Below are positions 1 to 12,467 of a stretch of 64,000 nt of DNA, in pieces. Each line of letters opens with the position of its first letter. The stretch's first letter is position 1. Below the pieces are notes generated by a model that ran no database searches, had not been told where the DNA came from, and saw only the letters and a program-made list of their open reading frames with translations. Made by a program: the position numbers and the translations under genes. The DNA comes from Owenia fusiformis. Taxonomy: Eukaryota; Annelida; Polychaeta; Sabellida; Oweniidae. Location: the NCBI GenBank assembly GCA_903813345.2, contig CAIIXF020000009.1:38063759-38127758 (forward strand), given 5' to 3'.

Positions 1-666
1 TAAGTTTTAGTTGTGAGCCCACACTCTCACAACAATGATATTTGCAGAGAAGCTACTTTACAGTCTCTTCATTATCCAGTTTCAATATCTTTATTTGTGG
101 GAGTGTGGGCTGATGGTTAAATTTTCAACGAAAGGAAATGAGCACCATGCTAAAACTTGATAACAAAATGAACAAAAATGATAATATTTTCCAGATTTGC
201 ATTGGTAAACTTCATATATAGCTAGAGTTTGTTAATGTTCTACTCCGAATGCGTGTATGCCATATGTTCCATATAATAAATTCTATGTAATGATACATAT
301 TTTGATACTATTTTGATGGTAAACATAGTGTGTACCCATATTCAGACAGCCTTGTAATAGGGGGTCTTACTGCCAATTTTTCAAAGAAACTGAAAACTAA
401 TGCCACTTTTTGAAATTGCACATCTCAAGAAAAAAGGTTTATCTACAACTTGCAATCGGTTTTAAAAGTAAATGGAAGAAGGAGTTTTTTTGGAAAAAGT
501 CTAAGTGGACCAATAGTCTGTTAAATGGACCTGTCCTTTATAAAATATTACAGACCTTTTAGGAGATATTATATCTGAGATAGTAAGGAATACATTACGT
601 GGTTAATTCTACATGTTCCTTGCAATTGTGAACCCCTATAGATCTGATTCTGACTTTAATATCTAC
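1..666. other. Non-coding flank downstream of the first membrane-protein gene
   Basis: I see no gene here. The stretch lies 3' of the minus-strand gene ending at 667 and probably includes its 3' UTR. Bases about 550-660 resemble two other places in the window, 8150-8225 (the paralogous locus) and 58545-58660 (unrelated surroundings), so the end of the gene overlaps a dispersed repeat. Confidence 0.5.
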
Positions 667-2822
667 CTAGTCATAATTGTTACACAGGCAGTCCAAGTGG
701 ATCAATGCTTGTATCTCATGGTTTACACCTGCTGTGATGTCATGTATGATTCCCCAGTTACTGGTGAATAAGGTCTTATCAAGATGCTCTGGAGAATTAT
801 AGATGCGCAAAACCAGGGTCTACAATGAAAAAAACAAACAACTATTTCCCAATTATCAATTAGACCTTTCAATTACACATTGACACCAATTAAACACTAA
901 TTTATTGATGATGTCAATGATGCTATAGTTAAGAAGTGCAGTGTAAATCTTTATATCAACGATTGAATATATGCTTCTTTTAAATGAAATAAAAATACCT
1001 TTGTCTCTCCAACATAGTGGAAGACTTCTCTATTTGTGGGATCAAGATCAACTCTCCGTTTCATACTGTTCAATCCCCTTGCTCTCCAAGAATCCAGGAT
1101 GTCATCATAGCTGGTACCTATTGTCAAAAATGTATGATGAGCTAATGCTATCATATTTAATCATTCAATTGTGCTATTGTATTATGTGGGTTATACTTAT
1201 CCATGATGCATTTGTAATTTAATACACTTTTACAATTTGACCTACTTTTGCAACTTAACCTATTTTTAAAAACTAATGAATCAAATGGTGCCATATTTAC
1301 CTACTGGATAATTGATAGTTCGAAAGATACCAAACAGAGGTTCACATTTGAGGTCATCATTTGGGTAGAAGAAATTTTCAGGAACTGGTACACCAAGGGT
1401 GTGATTCATGAAATCATTGTAATCCATTATGGGCTGAACAGTACATACTAGCTCATCGTCCATTCTCCCTCTAGCTATTTCAAGACTGATAACACTGTCA
1501 CATCCGATGATCACATACAATCGATTCTCAGCAGCAACCTAAATGTAAGATACAGATACAGGCATAGGCTAATTGTAAAACTAGCACCTTGTTATACAAA
1601 ATGAGAAACTGGTGTTGCTCCAAATCTGTTTGAATAATGTTATAGTTGCGTACCTTGAGAGGGTAGTAGACTTTGCAGTTATCTGCACTGTCTAAATCTT
1701 TAACAAAGTCTTTCAAGTATTTGACTTTGATTTGTGGAGAGTAGGTACAGTCCATGAGAGCATTGAAGAACTTGAATCGACCTAACCCTGCTTTGTTTGT
1801 GATATTTGGTGGGACATATGCACATTGTTCCATTGGACTATTTGACAGAGCACCTTAAATGTAAATGAATAAGTGATTAGAGGCAAATAGAATTATATTT
1901 CCTGTTGTCATTCAGAAAAGTATAATGTTCCTAAAATTCAAGTGAACGGATGCTTTTGAGATATTCATGTTCATAATAAATGCAGCTCAGGTTTGAAAAT
2001 GTTTCACCATTCCTGAAATACTTGTACTTCCTCCAATCTTTATATTGACAACAATTTAATTTGGCAAACATTTGAATTAGGCTATAGCAAATGGATGTGT
2101 CTAAACATCAGTGTAGTATTTTCACTCTTTCCTTGTATGTCATACATGTAGGATGATAATATTAACTAGTTATTCTTGTAGATTTTGAGAGTTTGTGCAT
2201 CGCCAAGTAGAATATGTGTGAAATTAAAGTAATGCAGTTTTGGGCTAAATTATTACTGAAGAACTTATTCATTATTTTTAGGTGTTCCTCCACTAACAAA
2301 AATAAGGTCTTTAATATAAATTATCTTACTTTTATTATCACTTGAGTTGCTGAGTGCAGCGAGGACAAGGAACATCGCCACAATGAGGATAACCAGTGCA
2401 AAGAGGACAAGTGCCAAGAAGACCAGGATAGCAATAAGCCACCTGAAATATAGACATTTATAAGCAAATATATAAGATTCATGCTAATCATGTTAAATGC
2501 TATATAACCAAGATATTTAAGCAGGCCAGCTTTCAATTACCATGGATAGTTTCAGTTTCATGATATTCAATGTGTTGAACTGCTCTCCAATATGCCAATC
2601 ATTTTTCTGTTAATTGAGTATAATCTTGAGCATTTGGATGTTTTTGAAAATCCATTTCTGATCTTCAATTGAATTAATGACTTGAAAATGATAACGGAAA
2701 AAATGAAAAAGTAATATAACATACCAATTACATTTTTGTGGTTCTTTTGAAATTCTTTCACTTGTGATTGAGTTAGATCTTCCTGTAATAATCTGTCTAT
2801 CATGTAAACTATATGCATCCAT
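667..2822 (-). CDS. Unrecognised type II single-pass membrane protein, intact copy (six exons, 306 aa)
   Basis: Exons on the minus strand are 2822-2725, 2442-2330, 1853-1654, 1538-1301, 1117-999 and 819-667, all with GT-AG borders and compatible phases (98, 113, 200, 238, 119 and 153 nt; stop TAG at 667-669). The product starts MDAYSLHDRQ, has a short hydrophilic N-terminus of about 33 residues, one strong membrane helix from exon 2 (WLIAILVFLALVLF onward), and then about 240 residues with conserved cysteines (EQCAY, MDCTY, DNCKV, GCDSV, LVCTV, KCEPL, LDCLC). With no signal peptide, a cytoplasmic N-terminus and an extracellular C-terminus are likely. I do not recognise the family. The model is supported by the paralogue at 14362-19862, whose exon lengths and phases match. 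It faces a divergent partner whose start codon is 248 bp away. Confidence 0.8.
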
Positions 2823-3070
2823 TTTACTTGAAGAATTGTAAGAAAATGACTTGATATTGGTCCTTTGATATGCCCTCATGAACACTAATAGGCAACCTTA
2901 TAATACCTGATAAAAAGTAAACTGGCCGGACAAGTCTTAATAGAAGGCCTTGGAGGTTAAACTTAAATGACAGTGTATCGGTAAAAAAGGCTTATAATTA
3001 ACCTGCTAATTTTTGGGGCATATCAAGTGACTTGAATCAACACTTAATTGTTTAAGTTATTTTGAGCAGA
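2823..3070. promoter_or_regulatory. Short head-to-head intergenic region, probable shared promoter
   Basis: These 248 bp separate the ATG of the minus-strand gene (2822) from the ATG of the plus-strand partner (3071). Both 5' UTRs and promoters must fit here unless upstream non-coding exons exist. In the second unit the same region (12438-14361) has grown to 1.9 kb through two transposon insertions at 12468-13028 and 13155-14251. I see no convincing TATA box; a bidirectional promoter is an inference from spacing. Confidence 0.45.
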
Positions 3071-3274
3071 ATGGATTCTTTTAGTTTACAAGATAGAAAG
3101 ATTATTACAGAAACCAAAGACTCAATAACTGAAGGAACAAATCAACAGCAAATTAAAAAATGGTATTTTATGTTACTATTTATCACATAACTAATACATT
3201 GAATAACACAAGTTAAATTACTTCAGAGAATTAAAAAGATTTATTTCGATGTTTCACTGCTTATCCCAAAACAG

Positions 3275-4106
3275 ACTTGCCAACCTAAAATGAAAAATTT
3301 TTGGGAGATTTAAAAAAAATTGCGGTACTTTTGTTTTCAAAATCCGGTATTTTTTGCGGGAGTTTTTAAGGGAGATTTTTGAAACATATGGTAGTTTTTA
3401 CAGGAGATTTAAAAAAACAGGAGTTTTGCGGTAGATTTTGAAAAAGCTGGAGTTTTTAGGGTCAATTTTGAAGAAACATGAGTTTTTACGGTAGATTTCT
3501 TAAAAAAGGTGAGTTTTTACGGTAAATTTAAAAAAAACTGGAGTTTTTATGGTAGATTTTTGAAAAAACAGAAGTTTTTATGGTAGATTTTGAAAAAACA
3601 GGAGTGTTTAACGGTCGATTTCTGAAAAAACTTAAGTTTTTACGGTAAATATTTGAAAAACTGGAGTTAACTGTAGATTTATGAAAAATGCATGCACAGC
3701 TAATAAATTAATTAGAACTTATAATCTAAGATAGATGTCACTTACATTCATTATTTCACAGCAGTCCCTACCCATAATGCGCCTTATATTGCGGGAATAT
3801 TTTGTTTAGCGCCATATAAAAACAAAATGTATTCTCCTGACAGAAGTATGACAGAATATGAACTGGCCCCCGTTTGTGGACATTTGGTGTGCAAACTTAT
3901 ACTCAACTGATCGCAGAAAAGCAATTTGAATCATGGGAATGAAAGTATCGATATCGAACCATGGGAGCCAATCCTTCTTGGAGTAAAAGAAAGAAGCGTG
4001 CCTGCAATAATCAAGGTCACAGATTTGTCAAATTCCTTTTAAATATGGTAGATTTCGACAGCAAAAAACGGAGATTTTATGGGAGTTATACTAAGAATAT
4101 GGGAGA
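3275..4106. repeat. Degenerate 35-37 bp tandem repeat block inside the broken gene's intron
   Basis: Bases about 3295-3690 repeat a unit resembling GGAGTTTTTACGGTAGATTT followed by TGAAAAAAC about ten times with much variation; two further diverged units appear at 4040-4105. The paralogous intron (from 14562) lacks the block and joins common sequence again at GATGAATCTACACAG (4107 and about 14796), so the block was gained or lost after the duplication. Confidence 0.6.
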
Positions 4107-5648
4107 TGAATCTACACAGAAACATATAAAGTAATATAATAATATAGTATTTTATTACTTTGGTTATGAAGTCAATGGATTCCGTCATTTATCTATGCAA
4201 AAATTGAAAAAAGGTCTTGTGCACTTTTCATTATGATTTCCCCATGAAAAAAATGAATCATTTTTAGGTGTAACATAAAGAATACAATGTCACGTAAAAT
4301 GTTTAAGCGTTTGGACCCACATGGGCTGAGGTTGAGGTCATTAAGTTCAGCAAGGGTATATTGACTTGACATTGGATGTGTTCTATTGACTATACATCAA
4401 TAGAAACCAATGGCCTCCATTGGAATCTGATGGTATCCGCATGTTAAGTCAATTAAATCATTTTACAATATGACACAAATGGTATATCACATCAGATGTG
4501 CAAATATAAAGTGATCAATTGATTCAGGTCATACTTCAAATTAAAAAAAGATTATACATTTTTTTCATCATTTTTTACCTACAAAATGGCTATAAAAAAT
4601 GCTTCAAAAGCAACTTTTACACTTATGAAATCCCATACAACTTTGTAAATCCAAAGATTATACTGTTATTTTTCATTAATTAATAACATATCTGGATAAT
4701 ATGTAGGGATGTGCAGGATGCAAATGGATTTTGACAGACACAAAAAGACTTCCTGGTTTGGCATCTCTACCCCTGTACACTTTATGATTGAATATTGGCC
4801 CTAATAAGTGGCCCATTCATCAATATAGTGCTGAATATAGGTCAACAAGATACTAGTGTACATATATATGTAATAATAAAAGTAGTATATTTATTTTGAA
4901 AAATCAGATCTGGATTGAAACTTGGAAAAATAAAGGTACCGTCCCAACAGACCCCCTTTTCTGCCCCCATCAGAATCAAACTTATTTTGCATCTAGAGTA
5001 TCCTCACAAATATACTTCACAATAATATTTCAAAATTAGGTCAAATGATGAGCCAATGAGGTCACTGGGTGCAAATAGGTTAAGTTGGTAAAATGAATCT
5101 AATGATCGAGTAATTTCCTTAAACATACCTAAATAAAATCAAATCATGGGTTAAACCTGACTTTACATTTATTTCCATGGGGAATAGTTATCTTAATAGC
5201 CTTTGAGTAGTAACTGCACCATACTTAACACAAGGAAAATGTTTGAAAATCTTTTAGTCAACATATAAGTATTCATTGAATTTCTATGGGTACCAATAGG
5301 TACAGTTGCTGAAAGTTGAATGTACAGTTTCTAAGGGGTCGGGTCAAAATATTGATGTCCGTCAAAAAAACGTAGTTAATTTATTTAGGTCTAAACCCCT
5401 CCCCCCTTGTAACAAAACCAAAAATGTTGAAGATTGAAATTCCCCGGAAAACCATAATTGATGTCCGTCACCTAAAGAAATCAGGGTTTGACCCCCTCCC
5501 CCTAACTAAATTAATTACTTTTTTTGATGGACAGCAATACTTTTACACATATTTGGTCACTTATTATACTGATCAACTCCTATCAAAAATAGTTTAAGTA
5601 AAAGCAGGATGAAAATATAAAAAGTTTCATAACTTGAGATTTAATCTG
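4107..5648. other. Intron remnant without recognisable gene
   Basis: The first 110 bases match 14796-14900 of the second unit. The rest is AT-rich and I see no exon. A GATGTCCGTCA motif occurs at about 5354 and 5460, which suggests a small degenerate repeat. Confidence 0.4.
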
Positions 5649-5963
5649 CTAGTCACAAACAATGCACCTCTTCTTAGACTTTGTAGTCATGACAAAGGGA
5701 ATTTGTATCTTCATAGATGGATTATCTGTTTTTTCACCTTCATCTGCTGATTGGGGAGGGTTACAAGGAATGTGTTTGGGTCCTGCGAGTGTAATCCAGC
5801 ATTTGTAACATATAACTGAATTATCAGGGGGATCTTTGTGATATTTTTCTTTCCATAATTTGCCAAGAGTGTTAGATTTAGTTACTTTTCTCCTAGAGAT
5901 AGCTGGACTCTGTTTATCACATCCAACAGAGCGGTACATTTTGATAGGTGGCATTGTATCCAA
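5649..5963 (-). CDS. Hypothetical 104-aa reading frame with two CxxC pairs, possibly transposon-derived
   Basis: The frame runs from ATG at 5963 to TAG at 5649-5651. The N-terminus is basic (MYRSVGCDKQ, SRRKVTKSN), the middle holds the knuckle CYKC and the end CIVC. Paired CxxC motifs suggest a zinc-binding fold, and the composition looks like protein rather than repeat. It lies in repeat-filled intron DNA antisense to the broken partner gene and ends one residue after CIVC, so it may be the surviving first piece of a longer gene or mobile-element protein. I do not recognise the family. Confidence 0.3.
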   Translation of the reverse strand: MDTMPPIKMYRSVGCDKQSPAISRRKVTKSNTLGKLWKEKYHKDPPDNSVICYKCWITLAGPKHIPCNPPQSADEGEKTDNPSMKIQIPFVMTTKSKKRCIVCD

Positions 5964-6044
5964 AATGGTGGCAGAAATGTTTTAGAAAAAAAACTATATG
6001 AGCTGTGTTCTCCACCACTTTTTGCAACTGAAAATGTTGCCTAA

Positions 6045-7356
6045 TTATCCCATCGAACGAAGTTCGGAGGGATATAGGGAACGCCTCCGTCCGTCCGTCT
6101 GTCTGTCCGTCCGTCCGTCCGTCCGTCCGTCCGTCCGGGCAATAACTCAAATACCGTTGGCCCGATTTTGTTCATATTTTGTACACATATACCCTATGGG
6201 AATAGAAGTTCTGCTAAAAAGCCGATTTCCAAAATGGCCGCTCATTTAAAAATGGCGGCCATTTTAGTGCCGATTTTACAGTAATTTAGGTGCAATATGT
6301 AAAACTGTGATAGCATTATGTTTTAAATGTAAAAAAATTATATAGGACATTGATAAAGCTAGAAATGTAGAAATTAAAATAGCACATGGCAGCCATCTTG
6401 AAAAATGGCGGCCTTTACTCGTTATTTTACGATTTTTGCTGTAACTCAAGAAGTATTGGAGCGATTTTGTTCATATTTGGTATGTGAATACTATAAGCAT
6501 GGCTCACTGTCTAATGACACTTTTGGTAGGAGGAGGCCATTTTGAAAATTTGCCGCCATTTTGAAAAATCGTCGCCATTTTAACATATTTTACTTTAACT
6601 CAAAAAGTAGTGGAGTGATTTTGTTCATATTTGGTTTGTGAATACTATAAGCATGGCACACTGTCTAATGACATTTTTGGTAGAAGGCGGCCATTTTGAA
6701 AAATGGCCGCCATTCTAACGTATTTTACTATAACTCGAAAAGTAGTGGAGCGATTTTGTTCATATTTGGTATGTGAATAATATAAGCATGGCACACTGTC
6801 TAATGACACTTTTGGTAGAAGGCAGCCATTTTGAAAAATGGCCACCATTTTAAAGTATTTTACTGTAACTCGAAAAGTAGTGGAGCGATTTTGTTCATAT
6901 TTGCCATGTGAATACTATAAAAAAAGCATATTACTTCTTCTGATGACAAAAAATGGAATTTGAAAAATGGCCGCCATTTAAACGTATTTTACTCGGCCTT
7001 TACTCGTTATTTTACGATTTTTGCTGTAACTTGAAAAGTAGTGGAGCAATTTTGTTCATATTTGGTATTCAAATACTATTAGCATGGCACACTGTCTTAT
7101 GACACTTTTTGTAGAAGGCGGCCATTTTGAAAAATGGCCACCATTTTAAAGTATTTTACTATAACTCGAAAAGTAGTGGAGCGATTTTGTTCATATTTGG
7201 CATGTGAATACTATAAAAAAGCATATTACTTCTTCTGATGACAACTTTCTTATGTGTGTTATTTTATGATATTTGCTATATATTTCGTTTGTAAAAATGC
7301 CAGCTATTTCTGTTCGATGGGATTCGCTACGCTTTGGCGTTGCCGTTGTTCTGGTT
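6045..7356 (+). mobile_element. Dispersed element, TTATCCCATCGAAC family, copy 1 with six internal 137-bp monomers
   Basis: The element starts TTATCCCATCGAACGAAG, continues with a (CGTC)n microsatellite (6088-6136), then a unique head, an array of about 137-bp monomers, and ends with GTTCGATGGGATTCGCTACG and CGTTGTTCTGGTT. Monomers are marked by TAACTCGAAAAGTAGTGGAG at about 6442, 6595, 6732, 6868, 7025 and 7162. Each carries a short palindrome of GGCCATTTTGAAAAATGGCC type. Copies at 12468-13028 and 24332-25221 share head and tail but have fewer monomers. Short reading frames inside are by-products. No transposase is visible, so this is a non-autonomous element of unknown class. Confidence 0.7.
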
Positions 7357-8003
7357 CAATTTTGGATCTGTACAGCTAAATATAAAAGTGGTGGAGAATA
7401 CACAGCTCACAGTGAGCTGAACAACATGAACAATGGTAATGAGAAGGGTTTAATAATGGGGGTGTGGATTATAATCCCTTTTTATGCCATATATCATGCA
7501 TCATCACACATAAATCTGCTGGATACATTTCAGTAGGGATTACATTATGCATAATTCACTTAAATACTACTAGAAAATTGTTTTTAAGGTTTTTTTACTA
7601 TATTTTCTAAAGAACACTAAATTTCACAAATAATCTGCCATGATGGGAGTGGTTACAGAAATGGGCCAGAAATCATATTTTTTTACAAAAATGACTTCAG
7701 TATGAATGAAATGTCCCTTGGTCTTCTGGTCTTGGATTGTGATATTGGTTCTTGAATGGTGGGGGAAAGGGGGAATTGTTTCTTTTCACATTAGATCATG
7801 GTTTTGGGCTATATGGATTTGTTATATTCAAGGTGCTCTGTCAAAGAGCCCATGGAACAATGTCTGTATGTCCCACCAAATAGCACAAACAAAGTAGGGC
7901 TAGGGTGCTTTAAGTTCTTCAAAAGATCAAAGTCAAACACTTGAAGGACTTTGTCAAGACGTTAGACAGTGAGGATAATTGTAAGGTCTACTATCCTTTG
8001 GAG

Positions 8004-8227
8004 GTAGGTCTACACCACCAAGATATCCTATTTTTATAGCACTTATTTGTAACAAATGCCTGTTATAGTACTTTGTGGTTCCAACCATGTAGTGTCATTT
8101 CATCACATAGTGATATACATGTACCTTGTCAAGGTTTTACTGTAGCAGGAATGCATTACGTGGTTAATTCTACATGTTCCTTGCAATTGTGAACTCCTAT
8201 AGATCTGATTCTGACTGTAATATCTAC
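8004..8227. other. Junction between the two duplication units
   Basis: After the exon 3 remnant of the broken partner gene, sequence matching 586-666 of unit 1 begins at about 8152 (AGGAATGCATTACGTGG). The junction of the tandem duplication therefore lies between 8004 and 8150. Confidence 0.5.
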
Positions 8228-8410
8228 CTAGTCATAATTGTTACACAGGCAGTCCAAGTGGATCAATGCTTGTGTAAATCTTTATATCAATGATTCAACA
8301 TATGCTTGGTGGTGATGAGGTCATCATTTGGGTAGAAGAAATTTTCAGGAACTGGTACACCAAGGGTGTGATTCATGAAGTCATTGTAATCCATTATGGG
8401 CTGTACAGTA

Positions 8411-10946
8411 TACAATTGCAGTACTGTCAACCCCCAAAGATTTTCTCGCGGGACAGATTTTTTAGACCCAGTGCCCAAAATTCGCGGGATCTTGCGGGAC
8501 ATCTACTAAATTTGCGGGATTTCGCGGGACATTTAAGGGATTTGCGTGATTGCGCTTATAGGCCAAATTTTTTTATCAAATTCGCGGGATTACGCGGGAC
8601 CATTCGAGGGACAAACACCCTAATTGCGGGACAGTTAACAGGTTTACCACCAAAAACTTCATAGAGGGACAGATTGTTTAGACAAAGTGCCCTAAATTTG
8701 CGGGATTTCGCGGGACATCCACCTAAATTTGCAGGATGTCCCGGGACATTCAAGGGATTTGCGTGATTTGGACTAATGTAAAAGCGTGTAAAAGTACTTA
8801 AATCAAACTTTCAGATACTGATTAATCAAATATAATCAATTGAAGGTCCATGATATAGGGGTTCGATTAATCTACATCAAATTATAGGGAATGAGGTTAC
8901 TTTTCTAGATAGGGTTTGTAGAAATAACCGGGTACCGGGTAGTAAATCCTCCATGCTGGGTTCAAACTTGGTACCCGGTCGAAAAAACCGGTACCCAAAA
9001 AACGAAATATACGAATATACAACATAATTAGATCATTAGAAAACATGTAAGATTTGTTTTGAATTTACAAAAATGTATGTAACTTCCTTCAAAATTGAGC
9101 TAGAAGCTTCAAATAAAAAGCATTTTAAGGCTCTTTTTTTCCTCTATCATCATGGTCATATTTCCATTGGTAATGAAGGGGGGGGGTGTGATCGCACCAT
9201 CACACCCTCTCCTGGCTACGCCAATGACATTGTAAGACGATTTGAATAACAAGACAAATCAATAGTTCGTATGTTGGTACGTGAATTGTTTTGATTATGA
9301 TTTAAATCCGTAAATAGCTATCGTTGCTTTAGCAGAGAGGTGAGGTGTGTTAATTTACATGATGCAACGTGTAAAATTTTGATTATTAATCATAATTTAA
9401 GTTATCCCAATTGTCGACAAAATGTCCACTTAATTGTAAATTGTTATGTCTTACAATGTCATAGGAGTAGCCAGGAGAGGGTGCGATGGTGCGATCGCAC
9501 CCCCCCCCCATAACCAATGAAAATATGGCCATGACGATAGGGGAAGAAAAGAGCCTTAAAATATGCTTTTTATTTGAAGCTTCTAGCTCAATTTTGAAGG
9601 ATGTAACATACATTTTTGTAAATTCAAAACAAATCTTACACGTTTTCTCATAATATAATTATGTTATATATTCGCATTTTTCGTTTTTTGGGTACCCTTT
9701 TTTTGACCAGGTACCGAATACCAAGCTTGAACCGAGCATGGAGGATTTACTACCCGGTACCCGGTTTTTTCTACAAATCCTTTCTAGATATCAGCGTCCA
9801 TTTATTGTAACTCGCGTTTGCAAACATTTGCTGAGTTCTGAGATGAAGGCCACACGGGTAGTAAAAAGGCCAACGTTGGAACTATTTGTGACCTACATCC
9901 CTATTTTCGTAATTAAAATGAAAGTTAAACCCTTCCTCTTTATTTTTATACTTTCGCGGGACATTGCGGGACACGCAAATTAGCCTAATTTTGATCTGCA
10001 ATTGTTGACCTCTCCAGAGGTCAACCGGCAAAATTCAGGGCTGTCAACTTGGGACCACCTAATATGAGTGACTTCAAAATGTTGGACACCTAAGTCCAAA
10101 TCTGGGGGGGGGGTAGGTACGAAAATTTCCAATGAACATGCGTGACATATACGGGATTCGCGTGACAAATCCGAACAAATTGCGTTCGGTTTTTTCCCAC
10201 GTTCGTATTTTTACCGTATCGTAAACATATTTCGAAAAAATTTCTACAGAAATATTTTTGCTTGACAATTACCAGGTAAAATGCGTATTTGCGTGACATT
10301 TTCTGTCACGCAAAAAAAACTGGCGTGACTTCAAATTCTTCAGCAAATGCGTGACAAATACGCAAATTGCGGGACAGTTGACAGGCCTGAAAATTGTATA
10401 CCGAGACTGTAAACCGAGAAACTACTGTTGACAGAGACCGAAGGTCGAGGTCAACAGTAGTTTCAAGGTATACAGTCGAGGTATATGATTTTGACGGTTG
10501 ACCGAATGGAGAGGTCTACAATTGTTTTGTTAGTCAGAAGAAACTAATCGACAGTCATCAATCATGGCTTCATTTCACAATCTTTTCTCCGAACCACCCC
10601 AGCAATAATTTTTTAAGAAAATCTTAAGACAGTATAAACTCTCTATTTTTGGCACATAACTGCGTACTCACTAGTAAATCAATTTTTCGTTTCTTTTTGT
10701 ATTTTTGCTATATTTGTCTTCTAGCAAAGTTAAAATATCACTTTCATCAACGTTTACGAAATGTCCGTCTACCATGTTTTTTCTGTAAACATTATGACGT
10801 CATATTCCCTATAATTCACAAGTGTAGTTCAGTAACATACGCGGTCAATAATATGATATCCCATGATGCACAGGTGAGGTACAGGCAAAAATGTTGACCG
10901 CTAATTGACCAATCAGATGCGAGTATTTACACTGAGGTACTAACAA
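8411..10946. mobile_element. 2.5 kb composite insertion splitting exon 4 of the broken gene
   Basis: The uninterrupted paralogue reads GGGCTGAACAGTACATACTAG at this point. Here the left side ends in ACAGTA and the right side resumes at TACATACTAG, which fits insertion at a TA dinucleotide. The insert holds many degenerate GCGGGAC/GCGTGAC phrases (8440-8770 and 9955-10385), a palindromic segment at 10390-10530 related to repeats at 32545-32600 and 37005-37125, and a separate nested element at 8912-9780. I see no reading frame resembling a transposase. Confidence 0.6.
8912..9780. mobile_element. Foldback element with 10-bp target duplication (Mutator-like?)
   Basis: Arms of about 330 bp (8912-9240 and 9455-9780) are inverted copies, beginning GGGTTTGTAGAAATAACCGG and ending CCGGTTTTTTCTACAAATCC. 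The element is flanked on both sides by the identical 10-mer TTTCTAGATA (8902-8911 and 9781-9790). Long inverted repeats with a 9-11 bp target duplication are typical of Mutator-like elements; with no transposase inside, that class is an inference. It is nested within the larger insertion. Confidence 0.75.
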
Positions 10947-12467
10947 TACATACTAGCTCATCATCCATTCTCCCTCTAGCTATTTCAAGACTGATAACAC
11001 TGTCACATCCGATGATCACATACAACCGATTCTCAGCAGCAACCTAAAGGTAACATACAGATAAAGACACAAGTTATCATAAAACTAGCACCTTGTTATA
11101 CAAAATGAGAAACTGGTGTTCCTATGATTCTGTTTGAATAATGTTATAGTTGCATACCTTGAGAGGGTAGTAGACTTTGCAGTTATCTGCACTGTCTAAA
11201 TCCTTGACAAAGTCATTCAAGTGTTTGACCTTGGTCTTTGGGGGGTAGGTACAGTCCAAAAGAGCATTGAAGAACTTGAAGCGACCTAACCCTGCTTTAT
11301 TTGTGATATTTGGTGGGACATATGCACATTGTTCCATTGGACTATTTGACAGAGCACCTTAAATGTAAATGAATAAGTGATTAGAGGCAAATAGAATTAT
11401 ATTCCCTGTTGTCATTCAGAACAGTATAATGTTCCTAAAATTCAAGTGAACGGATACTTTTGAGGTAATCGTGTACACATTAAATGCAGCTCAGTTTTCA
11501 AAATGTTTCACCATTCCTGAAATACTTCATCCAATCTTTATATTGACAACAATTTAATTTGGCAAACATTTAAATTAGGCTATAGCTAATGGATTCTATT
11601 AAAATCTTATCAATACAACTTTTGGTCCTTTCCCTTTTGCACTTGTGTTTAGATATTTAAATCAATCACAGATATAACAGTTTAATATGCGTCTAAATAT
11701 CAGAGTAGTATTTCAGGTGCAAACTATATTTGAACACACTCTTTCCTTGTTTGTCATACATGTAGGATGATAATTTTAACTTATTCTATAGTTATTTTTG
11801 GAGATTTTGAGAGTTTGTGCATTGCCAAGTAGAATATGTGTAAAATTAAAGTGCAGTTTTGGACTAAATTATTACTGAAGAACTTACATGTATTTATTAT
11901 TTTTAGGTGTTCCTCCACTAACACAAATAAGGTCTTTAATAGAAATTATCTTACTTTCATTATCACTTGAGTTGCTTAGTGCAGCGAGGACAAGGAACAT
12001 CGCCACAATGAGGATAACCAGTGCAAAGAGGACAAGTGCCAAGAAGTCCAGGATAGTAATAAGCCACCTGAAATATAGACATTTAATATGCAAATATATA
12101 AGATTCATGTTATATGGTATATAACCAAGATATTTAAGCAGGCCAGCTTTCAATTACCATGGCTAATTCCAGTTTCATGATATTCAATGTGTTGTAGTGC
12201 TCTCCAATTTGCCAATCATTTTTCTTTTAATTAAGTATAATCTTGAGCATTTGGATGTTTTTGAAAATCCATTTTTAATGACTATTAATTAATGACTTGA
12301 AAATGATAACGGAAAAAATGAAAAAGTAATATAACATACCAATTACATTTTTGTGGTTTCTTTGAGATTCTTTCACTTTTGATTGAGTTACAACTTCCTG
12401 TAATAATCTGTCTATCATTTAAACTATATGCATCCATTTTACTTGAAGAATTGCAAGAAATTGATTT

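Larger units (their letters stand above)
3071..8003 (+). pseudogene. Broken plus-strand partner of the type II membrane protein family
   Basis: Exon 1 is intact at 3071-3162 (MDSFSLQDRKIITETKDSI...) and nearly identical to exon 1 of the working copy at 14362, with the same phase-2 GT donor. A remnant of exon 3 lies at 7833-8003, with acceptor and donor kept. It is 171 nt instead of 200: a 29-nt deletion just after the Phe-Lys-Phe-Phe codons shifts the frame. I could not find exon 2, and exons 4-6 are absent because the second duplication unit begins at about 8150. The gene therefore cannot make the family protein. The intron between the two remnants is filled with repeats (3275-4106, 6045-7356). 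Confidence 0.7.
8228..12437 (-). pseudogene. Broken minus-strand copy of the type II membrane protein gene
   Basis: Exons 1 to 3 are intact with the same borders as the working gene: 12437-12340, 12067-11955 and 11357-11158. Exon 4 starts normally at 11043 but stops near 10949, where a 2.5 kb insertion (8411-10946) splits it; its 3' part continues at about 8410-8316. Exon 5 is missing entirely. Of exon 6 only the last 45 bases and stop (8272-8228) remain. The losses correspond to deletion of roughly 711-942 and 976-1349 of the unit-1 gene. A transcript could encode at most the cytoplasmic tail, membrane helix and first part of the ectodomain. Confidence 0.8.

Noticed and set aside
5917-6249. 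Frames rich in Arg-Thr-Asp-Gly or Ser-Val-Arg-Pro
   Set aside because: They translate the CGTC microsatellite at the head of the dispersed element.
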